Positions 10,106 through 18,602 of a stretch of DNA of 62,000 nt are shown here, in pieces; position 1 is the first letter of the stretch; every line of letters begins with the position of its first letter. A program made the translations under genes and the position numbers. The notes beneath the pieces are model-generated. The model searched no databases. It had not been told where the DNA came from and worked only from the letters and a program-made list of their open reading frames with translations. Origin of the DNA: Prorocentrum cordatum (Eukaryota; Sar; Dinophyceae; Prorocentrales; Prorocentraceae); the NCBI GenBank assembly GCA_963575745.1, contig CAUYUJ010003669.1, forward strand, positions 164,448-226,447, read 5' to 3'.

Positions 10106-10310
10106 CAAGGCCGACTCGGCGCGGTGCGCCGCCCAGGACCTCCAGAAAGCCAAGATGAAGAAGTCTGGCATCCTGGCCCGCGCGAAGCTGCTGGTGAACG
10201 CTCGCAAGGTCTGCGTCGGGATCGCTCGGAAGTCCGCAGAGGCTGCGCAGGAAGTGGAAGACAGCGAGGAGACATACGGGCACGAGGTTTATGGGGGGGC
10301 GGGAGAGGAG
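10106..10310 (+). CDS. Putative exon, Lys/Ala-rich helix
   Basis: After a C-run the frame reads SKADSARCAAQDLQKAKMKK, SGILARAKLLVNARKVCVGI, ARKSAEAAQEVEDSEETYGH. This is an amphipathic basic-then-acidic segment without a recognised domain. It dissolves into GA-rich repeat after about 10300. Confidence 0.4.
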
Positions 10311-10439
10311 AGGGATGAGGAAGACGAGGAGAAGTTAGTTCAACCCAGTCGCATCACCGCCACCATCCCGCCCCCCTCCTCCTACTGCCCGTCGGGGATG
10401 AGGAGGCGGGGGGGGGCGGGCGAGGGGGCGGGGGAAGAG

Positions 10440-10565
10440 GTGGGAGGCAGGGGCGGAGGAGGGGAATGAGGATGAGAATAGGGGAGTGGAGGAGGACGAG
10501 GCGGAGGAGCAGGAGGACGAGGAGGAGGGGGAGGAGGTGGAGGCGGGGGAGGAGGATTGAGGGGT
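10440..10565. repeat. (GGA)n-rich tract, probable intron
   Basis: Purine-rich gga/gag repeats separating two coding islands. Confidence 0.8.
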
Positions 10566-10593
10566 GAGCGAGAATATTTAGGAATCCCCAGGC

Positions 10594-10735
10594 TGTGCCG
10601 AAAAAGGTCGGGAAGTCAAGCGAGTCGAAGTGGCGCCTATCGACGGATCTGGGCGACTGGGCCTGCGACGCCGCGCGGTCGCTGCGCTGCGTGATCCGCC
10701 ATGCGCGGCAAGCTCTCTGCAAGACCTTTGGGCGA
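10594..10735 (+). CDS. Putative exon
   Basis: Plus frame reads PKKVGKSSESKWRLSTDLGD, WACDAARSLRCVIRHARQAL, CKTFG. Mixed composition with three Cys and two Trp argues for real coding. It lies between purine-rich and G-homopolymer tracts. There is no family match. Confidence 0.4.
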
Positions 10736-10799
10736 GAAGAGGGGGCGGGGTGGGCGGCCTGGCGGTTCTCGGCGACAGCCGCAGTGATGGCAAGATGTT

Positions 10800-11200
10800 G
10801 GGGGGTAGTCCTCGCCCCCCCCCCACCCCCCGCCCCCCCTTGCCCGTCGAGGGGGGAAGGGTGCGGGGGGGGGGAGGGGGGGGGGGGGGGGGGGGGGGGG
10901 GGCTGGAGGAGGAGCTAGAAGAGAGGAAGCTGAGAAGCTGAGGAGAAGGGGAAATGGGGGTGAGGAGATGAGGAGAGGCGAAAGGAGAAGGAGTCGGGGA
11001 AGGGCAAGGGATTGCCGATGATAGGGAGGCCGAGGCCGAGGGGGTCAGGGGGGGAGGGGGAGGAGGAGGAGGAGGAGGAGGAGGAGGAGGAGGAGGAGGA
11101 GGAGGAGGAGGAGGAGGGGGAGGAGGGGGAGGTGGAGGAGGCGGGGTCACTCCGACGGCGACGACGACGACGACGACGACCGACGACGGCGACTGCGACG
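10800..11200. repeat. C-, G-, (GGA)n and (GAC)n tracts, probable intron
   Basis: C-runs (10816-10850), a G-run (about 10865-10905), (GGA)n (11055-11140) and (GAC)n (11156-11190). Poly-Pro and poly-Glu ORFs are artefacts. Confidence 0.85.
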
Positions 11201-11248
11201 GGCAAGGGAGACCATCGGATAACGAGGACGAGCAAGAAAGGAAAGGGG

Positions 11249-11450
11249 GGATAGCGGCGCCCGCAAGGAACGCCAAGTGGGCGGAGCGCGTCTTCCTCGA
11301 GGGTAGCGACGCCGCCGCGGAGGAGGATGACGACCCCGCGGGGGAGAGCGAGAAACTCTCGGAGGACGAGGGCGAGGACGACTCCGCGGAGGAGGGCGAG
11401 CCCGCGCCCGTCGTCGTCAGACCTTCGCACAGGAAGTCGGAGACGCAGAA
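11249..11450 (+). CDS. Putative acidic exon
   Basis: Frame reads GIAAPARNAKWAERVFLEGS, DAAAEEDDDPAGESEKLSED, EGEDDSAEEGEPAPVVVRPS, HRKSETQKK and ends at a likely donor AAG|GTCGAC. The composition, acidic with a basic tail, resembles the C-terminal exon at 12.6-13.2 kb, so both may belong to one nuclear-type acidic protein. Confidence 0.45.
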
Positions 11451-11459
11451 GAAGGTCGA

Positions 11460-11727
11460 CATGCCTCCTTTTCCTCGTCCCGAATCCTCCTCCTCCTCCC
11501 CCTCCACCTCCTCCTCTTTCTCCCCCTGCATCCTCCTGCGTGCTTCCCACTCCACATGGCTCTCATCATCGTCGCCCTTCTCCTCCTCCCCCTCCTTTTC
11601 ATGATTCCCCATCTCCGCCCCTTCCTGATCCCCCGCGGTCCTCTCCGCACCCCCCCTTTCCCGTGCTTCCTCCTCTTCTTCCTCCGCACCCATCCTGATT
11701 CATCTCGTGTTTGATTGTTTGCGCTAG
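11460..11727. other. Probable intron, (TCC)n-rich
   Basis: Pyrimidine-rich sequence between the GT donor near 11451 and the acceptor gcgctag at 11721-11727. Confidence 0.5.
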
Positions 11728-11841
11728 GGCTTATCGGCGTCGGCTGCGGGCGTCGGCGACAAGGGCGCGCGGGCCGCGCTGAGCTTGACGGCCATCGCGC
11801 GCAGGGGCGGGTGGGACTTGGGCTACGACAGCCAGATGCAG
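11728..11841 (+). CDS. Well-bounded 114-bp exon
   Basis: Preceded by ttgcgctag and ended by atgcag|gtttgag, so both splice borders are visible. The 38 codons are phase 0 (GLSASAAGVGDKGARAALSL, TAIARRGGWDLGYDSQMQ). No domain match. It is followed by an intron with AT-rich (tatat) sequence near 12000-12040. Confidence 0.55.
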
Positions 11842-12076
11842 GTTTGAGCGTGGGGAACCCCCGCCCTGTCGAGCCCCCATGTCGCGCCCGCCGCGACGTC
11901 GTCGCTGCAGGGGTATGAACACAAGAGGGAACACGTGGAACCTATGGGCCGATGGACATGGGACAGATTGACCGATTTGTGTCCATATGTGTGTACATAT
12001 ATTTTTCTATATTTATATATATGTGCAGTATGTTCATCTATCCATACAGTCATCTATATATGTCCACAGACACAAG

Positions 12077-13162
12077 GGGGGGAGGGGCTCGACAGGGCTT
12101 CGCTGGGATCGCACGGAGGTGGCGTGGAGGGCCGGCGTCAAGGACTCGAGCAAGTTGAAGCAGGTTGTCCCAGGGTGCGCCATGGCGAGGAAGCATGACG
12201 GCGAGACGCGCCCCGTGGCAACGTTCTCCGACGGCGCGGCGCGGGCCGCGCCGAACGCGAGCGAGGTGGGCTTGGACAAGCCGCTCTCCAGCAACGAGGA
12301 GTATCGCGGCACCAAGGACAACAAGGACGTCGCGGTCGCTTGGGTGAACCACGCGACGCGCGGGGTCTGGCTGCAGATCAAGGAGGGCAAGGAGCAGAGG
12401 ATCGAGGACAAGAGCTTCCGCGATGAGCGCAAGAAGGAGGCGACGGCGTTCGCCATCGATATTGCCAAGTTGTTCATCGAGGGCAAGGTGGGCAAACCAG
12501 AGATGGAATCTCGGAAGTTCGACTTCCCGAAGTTCGGCAACGACAGCTGCAGGGCCGCTGGCTAGGCAAAGGAAAAGGCCACGGCGAAGGGCAAGGCAAA
12601 GGCGAAGAGCAAATCGATGGCCAAGACGCTCGCGCTGGCGGCCTCCGAGATGCCAGATGATGACGACAGCTCGAACGACGACCCGAATGAGTCCACTGAC
12701 AGCGCTCATAATAAGGACGACGAGGAGTCGGAGGACGGCAACGAGGACGAGGAGCTGGAGGCCTCTGAGGGCGAGAAGTCGGACGGCCAGGACGTCGACG
12801 AGCCTGCTCTTGCGAGGAAGCGCCCGGCTGCTGCTACCAACGGCGACGGCAGGGGCGGGGGCGGCCGCGAGCTGAGGAGGCGACCAGCGGCAGCTGCTCC
12901 ACCCGCGGACGCAGGCGCACGCCAGGCCGCGGACGGCGGAGGCAAGGGCTTCGAGAAGATCGCCAAGGGCATCGCCAGGGACGCAGAGAAGATCGCCAAG
13001 GGCATCGAGCTAGTGACGCCCGAGGCGATGGAGAAGAAGCCGCCCGAGGCGTCCCCGTCGCCAGCGGCGCCTGCCCCGAAGGCGCCGAACAAGGTCGTGG
13101 TGCCGCGGGGGACTGTGCCGTCGTACTTCGACAGTTTCATCGACGAAGACAGCCCGTTCTGA
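12077..13162 (+). CDS. Terminal coding region, acidic Lys-rich protein of unknown function
   Basis: One frame is open to 12562, has a TAG at 12563-12565, then stays open to the stop at 13160-13162. The N-terminal part (WRAGVKDSSKLKQVVPG..., VAVAWVNHATRGVWLQIKEG) reads like a small globular domain that I do not recognise. The middle is very acidic (EEELEASEGEKSDGQD type), then comes a duplicated FEKIAKGIARD / AEKIAKGIELV helix and an ending VPSYFDSFIDEDSPF. The TAG is followed by G. A 78-nt intron running from the GTGGGC at 12488 to this TAG would remove the stop and keep the frame; alternatively the stop is a mutation. The acceptor at the 5' end is not fixed (AAG|G at 12076 gives phase 0; CAG|G at 12095 does not). 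Confidence 0.5.
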
Positions 13163-13668
<506 letters not shown>

Positions 13669-13821
13669 TCTCGGCTCGAGAGTGCCCTGCACTCAGACCG
13701 CAGCCGCGACGCGAAGCGCCCCGCCTCGGAGTCAGACTCCCAGGCCTCGCGAGACCGGAGGGGCCCCAGCAGGACCCTACTGATTCGCGTCACCTCTCTC
13801 CCCACCAGAGCGCCCGCAGCA

Positions 13822-16044
13822 ATGGCCCCCAGTAAGCCGGAGCGCCGTCGCTCTTCCAAGCAGCCCCCGAGTTCACGTCCTGCTGCTGAAGGGTCTCTTC
13901 TCCAACGCAAGCAGGACTGCATCGCAGCGTTCAAGCAAGCGGGGTCTGACCGCCCCACAGCCGCATACAACGGGCTTGCCGAGCTGAACGCGGACGAGCT
14001 CCAGGCAACGTACGACATGCACAAGACCAACACGAAGAAGCTTGGCAGTGCCTTGATCCGCATGTGCGCCGCCAACCAGATCAGCTACACGCTTGATCAC
14101 CACCAGCGCAGCAAGCCTAAGCGCAGTGGCGGTGACACATCACACCCACCAGCTGGGTCCGCACGTCTTCAGGCTGCGGACGCCCAATTCATCGCCTTGG
14201 ACCCGGCCTTTTGGAAGGTCCCTGTCCTCGCCGAACCCACATCTCCTGACGACGGCAAGACGTACAAGCCCAGTATCAGCCTCCACGACTACGAGAGCGG
14301 TGAACGGCTGCTGCAACACCACCTCGAGCAGGGTAAGCGAACCACGGGTCAGCTCGCGATTGCTGTCATGGGCCCAAAAAACGACAACTACGTCGGTACC
14401 GAGCTCGCCGTCCCCGTGCTGAAGCGTCACCCCAAGGCGCCCAAAGTGGTCCACACGCACGTCCCCGTGACCGTGTACCAGCTGGGCACCAAGGAGGTCG
14501 CCTGCACGGAAAAAGTAGCCGTCGCCACCATCGACCCTGCCGACCACGTATGCTGGATTCGGGCGACCATACATGAAACCGAGGCCATTGCCGCAGTCCC
14601 CTCCATGCATCAGGCCTTCGAGGACCAGTTCTCGGGAGGTGCCCCCGTGAACGGTGGTCCACGCGCCAAGGGTCCTTTCCGAGGGGACTCCGCTCCACAG
14701 GACAAGGCGCGCCAAAACCAAAAGCACAGGGAGTCCAAGAAAGACGCTCGCCGCCAGGAGCTCGATAGTCAGCTCCAGGACACCTTCAAGGCCCTCTTCC
14801 ACGGCAACTTTAAAGCCGTCACCATCCTCGAACCCTGCAAAAGCCTAGGCAGGTTTGGATCGGGCGTCGGAAAGAGGTCCCTGGCTGCCACCTTCGGCGT
14901 CAGTCTTCAAGCGGTCGACAAGGTCTTGGCGGGATCAGGGCAACTCGGTGCCACCTACGACCTCAGCAACGTAGGTGCAGACGAGCCCACTGCAGACAAG
15001 TATCAGACCGTGTGGTTCCCTGAGGACCAGCCCATCACGATGGCAGATGCGTTCCAGAAGTCGGTGGATTTCAAGGCCCTGGGAGTCGTCAGGCACGGCA
15101 AGTCAGGCTTATTGGGGATCCGTGTTTCACGGGGGTCAGACGCCGCCAAGGCCGCTGCCGTCAGCATCCGCGGCTGCGAGGCCACCCTCGCCAAGACGCG
15201 CTACCGCATCACTGGCATTGCGGCACGCCACGCCACGCTGACCCAGCTCGCCAAGACTCTCACGGGCCCGTCCGTTAAATGGGACTGTGAGGTCTACCAC
15301 ACCGCCTGGGACCCAGCCACCGCGGCTCAGTTTGCCTTAGTGCGCGCCCATCGTCCCCCACTCACATATACGGTACAGGTCGCAGGGTGCCCCATCCCGT
15401 GGAGCATCACCGAGGCCCCGCTGGCTGAGGTGGTGCCGAAGCGGGACAACGTTACCATCGTCACGCCTACCACCATCACAGAGCCTGTGACGCCGCCAGC
15501 CCGTGGTGGCGGCTTCAGCCCCGCCACCGGCACACTCCTCACCAAAGCGGCCCAGAGCCCCTACCTCCACGACCTCATGACTGCCACGCCCAAAGGCAAG
15601 GGCGTCGCACCGCTCCTGATCCCCAAGGAGGAGCCCTTAGCCAAGCGCCACCGATCCTCCAGCGGGAAACGCGACGCCACGCCGCACGCAAGATCACACG
15701 GCGCCCCAGGCCGCAGCTCCTCTGCACCCCCGCACGGCACGGACGGAGCCGCTGAACAGACGGCCGTCCCAGGATCAGGTGGTCATGACTCTCGGCTTGG
15801 CACGGTGGCGGCTGAAGGTGGGGGCCACACCGAAGGGGAAGCTGCCACAGCCGCCGAAGTACCAGGCGACGCTGACGACGTCGAGATCCTCTCATCAGGT
15901 GATGAATACAGCGTGGCCTCCCACGAACTCAACACCTTCGGCGAACGCTTCGCATCGGCCTCTAAACTGCCAGATGCCGCCACGACCCGCATCCAACACA
16001 TGGAACAACAGCACGAGCTGCTAGCCAACACGGTGGATAGATAA
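13822..16044 (+). CDS. Retrotransposon ORF1-like protein
   Basis: 740 codons from ATG to TAA. The start is basic (APSKPERRRSSKQPPSSRP). A central mixed alpha/beta region (about residues 20-560) contains a Lys/Arg/Gln helix near 290-315. It is followed by a low-complexity part after the GGFSP motif (residues 563-567) and a C-terminal helix ending ATTRIQHMEQQHELLANTVD. I do not recognise a known ORF1 domain (no CCHC knuckle, no clear RRM). The helix appears to continue in the +1 frame (16046-16396: LTEHVSGLERGLATDVTQQQ...), so the natural protein was probably about 110 residues longer with a C-terminal coiled coil, and this copy carries a frameshift near 16040. By position it would be the nucleic-acid-binding partner of the RT; that is inference. 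Confidence 0.6.
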   Translation: MAPSKPERRRSSKQPPSSRPAAEGSLLQRKQDCIAAFKQAGSDRPTAAYNGLAELNADELQATYDMHKTNTKKLGSALIRMCAANQISYTLDHHQRSKPKRSGGDTSHPPAGSARLQAADAQFIALDPAFWKVPVLAEPTSPDDGKTYKPSISLHDYESGERLLQHHLEQGKRTTGQLAIAVMGPKNDNYVGTELAVPVLKRHPKAPKVVHTHVPVTVYQLGTKEVACTEKVAVATIDPADHVCWIRATIHETEAIAAVPSMHQAFEDQFSGGAPVNGGPRAKGPFRGDSAPQDKARQNQKHRESKKDARRQELDSQLQDTFKALFHGNFKAVTILEPCKSLGRFGSGVGKRSLAATFGVSLQAVDKVLAGSGQLGATYDLSNVGADEPTADKYQTVWFPEDQPITMADAFQKSVDFKALGVVRHGKSGLLGIRVSRGSDAAKAAAVSIRGCEATLAKTRYRITGIAARHATLTQLAKTLTGPSVKWDCEVYHTAWDPATAAQFALVRAHRPPLTYTVQVAGCPIPWSITEAPLAEVVPKRDNVTIVTPTTITEPVTPPARGGGFSPATGTLLTKAAQSPYLHDLMTATPKGKGVAPLLIPKEEPLAKRHRSSSGKRDATPHARSHGAPGRSSSAPPHGTDGAAEQTAVPGSGGHDSRLGTVAAEGGGHTEGEAATAAEVPGDADDVEILSSGDEYSVASHELNTFGERFASASKLPDAATTRIQHMEQQHELLANTVDR
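15508..15522 (+). repeat. GGCGGCTTCAGCCCC word, copy 1
   Basis: Exact 15-mer in ORF1, read in frame as GGFSP (context ARGGGFSPATG). Confidence 0.9.
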
Positions 16045-16045
16045 C

Positions 16046-16396
16046 ATGCAGGTTCAGCTTGCGGGCGTTCTCTTCTCCCAGGCCACACTTACGGAGCACG
16101 TCTCAGGGTTGGAACGGGGGCTTGCCACCGACGTCACCCAGCAACAGACGGCAACCGCCGACGCCGCTGCACTGCGTGGCGACATCCAGGCCCTCCTCGG
16201 GCACCTCACGGGGGGCACCATCCACCTGCCACAAGTGGCAACTCTGGAAACTAGGAAGGAGGAAGCGGCATCAGTTGCCGATCCCGTGGCTGTCTGCGGA
16301 TGGATCGACCAGCCAGGCCAGGTCACCCCAGGGACGGGGCCCCCAGGGGCTGACAAAGGCAAAGACAAGGGTCGGGCCACCCAGGAACCCTATTGA
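16046..16396 (+). pseudogene. Frame-shifted C-terminal coiled coil of ORF1
   Basis: Continues the helical pattern of ORF1 in another frame (heptad-like LERGLATDVTQQQTATADAA, ALRGDIQALLGHL), then ends in a Lys/Gly-rich tail before TGA at 16394. It is best read as the displaced end of the 740-residue ORF rather than a separate gene. Confidence 0.45.
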
Positions 16397-16555
16397 AGGT
16401 GCCTCAGAGAGCCTGCCTCAGCCCTCCGAGGAAGCGCCTTCAGAGGCATCTCTTCCCTCTCCGCGTCGTATCTCTTTCTTGTCACCTCATGTCTGTTTTG
16501 GCAGCAGTACGCGCAAGCTATCTGGTGTAGGGACACCCGTCATCTTGCAGGGGGC

Positions 16556-17830
16556 GTGATTGTTGCAATGTACGTGAGCATGCAGGGGTATTTGAGGATG
16601 CGTGCTGACATGCAGCTTTTGGCTTATCGCTCGCGCCGCCCGCCAGGCCTCGCCATCATGTGGCGCCTTGCCTGCAGCCTGGCCCTCCCCTCGATCGCTG
16701 GAGCACACCCGTCTTCAGGCGGTGCGCCCCAGCATGGAGGAGAGTTTTTCCTGCGACACGCTGAACGTGGGACTTTCTTCTACCTTAACGATGACAGCAT
16801 CAACAAGCACGATCACTGCACCATTTTGGACCCGATCATGAACAGCACCGCCGCCGCGGGTCCGTGCGGCAACGGAGCGCTGGGCGCCATCGCAAGCGCA
16901 TCCACGCCCTCGTCAACTACGACACATGCTTCGCAGTCCACCCCCAGCGTGGCTTCGACCGTTGTGCAGCATATCCTTGACGGGGACGTTGACAAAGGCC
17001 AGGCACGCAGTGGCGGCTTCAGCCCCGCTGGCGTGCCCCGCTATAGCCCCACGGGTTTCATTACCCCTCTGTGCGCTAGGGGCGAACCCGAGGAGGACCC
17101 CGCTTTCTGGCACCTGATGATGATCCGAGCCCGGCTCATACCGTGCGCTGCGGCGTGGGCACCAGGTGAGGACCACCAGGACGTGTTCTGGGCATGGCTC
17201 GAGGACTGCGTCCCGTACATCCTGGCGACGCTCCATCTGCCACAGTACGACCACCTTTTCCAGGAGGACTCCGAGGAGACAACCGACGCCCTGCGCCAGC
17301 GCACCGCGATCGACATGTGCGAGGACATCTGGTATAGAGCGGGCCCCGACAGACAGCGCACAAACCGCAACCTCACTCGTATCCAGGGTAGCCGCGAGTA
17401 TTCCACCCGCTACTTTGGCCTCCTTCTGGAATACCAGGGTGCTCGTGCCCAGCTTGTCGGCCCTGAGGCTTTCACGGCACCTTTGCCGCCATACCTCTCA
17501 CGGGCCCACGCCTTACTACCAAGAGGCCTTCCTCCACCCGACCAAGACGCCCTGGCGTACCTCGCGGATGCGATCCTGCACCACCCGACAGACATGCAGC
17601 CGCTTGTCGAGGCGGAGCTCGCCGCGGCACCGATGGAACCGCTAAACCCACCACCGCCAGCTGGCCTCGCCCAGCACGCCACGGGTGATCAGGCCGCTGA
17701 CGATTCCCGTATCATGGCTGCTCCAGCACATCGCGGACAGCGATATCAGCAACATCCCCCTGGACTCGTTCCACGCGTCGGACGATATCAGCAACATATC
17801 CCTGGGCTCGGTCCACGCGTTGGACGATAG
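16556..17830 (+). CDS. Retrotransposon ORF, unknown domain (part A)
   Basis: An open frame without a convincing ATG at its very start. Contains GGFSP (17012-17026) and then an Asp/Trp-rich globular region (PAFWHLMMIRARLIPCAAAW, EDHQDVFWAWLEDCVPYILA, LHLPQYDHLFQEDSEETTDA). The family is unknown. A 42-bp direct duplication (units starting 17741 and 17783) lies at the end. Its sensible translation (DISNIPLDSFHASD) is in the next frame, which suggests that coding moves to the 17685-18602 frame near 17700-17745. Confidence 0.45.
   Translation: MIVAMYVSMQGYLRMRADMQLLAYRSRRPPGLAIMWRLACSLALPSIAGAHPSSGGAPQHGGEFFLRHAERGTFFYLNDDSINKHDHCTILDPIMNSTAAAGPCGNGALGAIASASTPSSTTTHASQSTPSVASTVVQHILDGDVDKGQARSGGFSPAGVPRYSPTGFITPLCARGEPEEDPAFWHLMMIRARLIPCAAAWAPGEDHQDVFWAWLEDCVPYILATLHLPQYDHLFQEDSEETTDALRQRTAIDMCEDIWYRAGPDRQRTNRNLTRIQGSREYSTRYFGLLLEYQGARAQLVGPEAFTAPLPPYLSRAHALLPRGLPPPDQDALAYLADAILHHPTDMQPLVEAELAAAPMEPLNPPPPAGLAQHATGDQAADDSRIMAAPAHRGQRYQQHPPGLVPRVGRYQQHIPGLGPRVGR
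17012..17026 (+). repeat. GGCGGCTTCAGCCCC word, copy 2
   Basis: Exact 15-mer, read as GGFSP (context ARSGGFSPAGV). Shares a longer identical block with copy 3 (cgcagt upstream, gctg downstream). Confidence 0.9.
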
Positions 17831-18602
17831 CCAGGACGACATGGAAACCCAGGATCGTGACGGCACGACACCACTAGGTGACACGGCCCAGCGTGACCGT
17901 GACAGCGAACCCCACTTAGGGCACACCCCGTCGCACAGCAGTCCGCTCAACAACTCGGCCCAGGCCGACCCCTGCGCACAGCTCAACGACGCTGAAGGCG
18001 CCACTGCCGCCGACGCGACAAGCCATGCCACTGCATCGCCAGCTCATGCCAGCCCGCGCAGTGGCGGCTTCAGCCCCGCTGCAGCACTGGCTGGACCTGG
18101 ACATCCCCAGACCGCCATCGACGACGACCCCATCGACGACGAGTACCCAGATGCCAGCGGTTCCCACGAGGCCCAGCACAGCGCAGCGGCATCACGACAC
18201 TGTGGCTGCCTCATTTGCCTCTTGGTGGCCACGTACGCCATCGTGATAGCAATGCCGTACAAGGACCAGATCGATGGGTACTTGCCGACACCGAGCCGAG
18301 ACCCCAGCTACCGACAACGACGACGACGTGAAGCGGCGGCACCAGGCCCATCTGTGCCCACTACACCCCGACGCACAACGGCATACAACGTCAAGTCCGC
18401 ATTGTGGGCTACTCTCAAGTGTACCAGCGCCAAACTCAGAGATTTCGTCTCGGGCGGAGCCAGCGCAGTCGGGGTCGGCCTCGGGGGTTGTCCTGAAATG
18501 GGCCAGCGGCAAACTCGGAGCTATTGCCACCTGGCGGAGTGGCGTGCGGTCTTCTACTCGTCGGCGCCAAACTCCTCGCTCAAGGAGCCGTCGGACACGT
18601 AG
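17685..18602 (+). CDS. Retrotransposon ORF, unknown domain (part B)
   Basis: Continues part A in another frame. Shows two 14-residue DISNI-type repeats, an Asp/Ser/His-rich linker, GGFSP at 18063-18077, and then a hydrophobic segment CGCLICLLVATYAIVIAMPY (about 18199-18260) long enough for one membrane helix, followed by a basic stretch (YRQRRRREAAAPG). The end overlaps the next ORF (from 18524). No recognised family. The membrane-helix reading is tentative. Confidence 0.4.
   Translation: MIRPLTIPVSWLLQHIADSDISNIPLDSFHASDDISNISLGSVHALDDSQDDMETQDRDGTTPLGDTAQRDRDSEPHLGHTPSHSSPLNNSAQADPCAQLNDAEGATAADATSHATASPAHASPRSGGFSPAAALAGPGHPQTAIDDDPIDDEYPDASGSHEAQHSAAASRHCGCLICLLVATYAIVIAMPYKDQIDGYLPTPSRDPSYRQRRRREAAAPGPSVPTTPRRTTAYNVKSALWATLKCTSAKLRDFVSGGASAVGVGLGGCPEMGQRQTRSYCHLAEWRAVFYSSAPNSSLKEPSDT
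18063..18077 (+). repeat. GGCGGCTTCAGCCCC word, copy 3
   Basis: Exact 15-mer, read as GGFSP (context PRSGGFSPAAA) in a different absolute frame from copy 2. Confidence 0.9.

Noticed and set aside
10578-11693. 371-codon minus ORF rich in Pro/Ser/Glu
   Set aside because: It reads through C-, G-, GGA and GAC tracts; the coding-like islands in this interval are on the plus strand.
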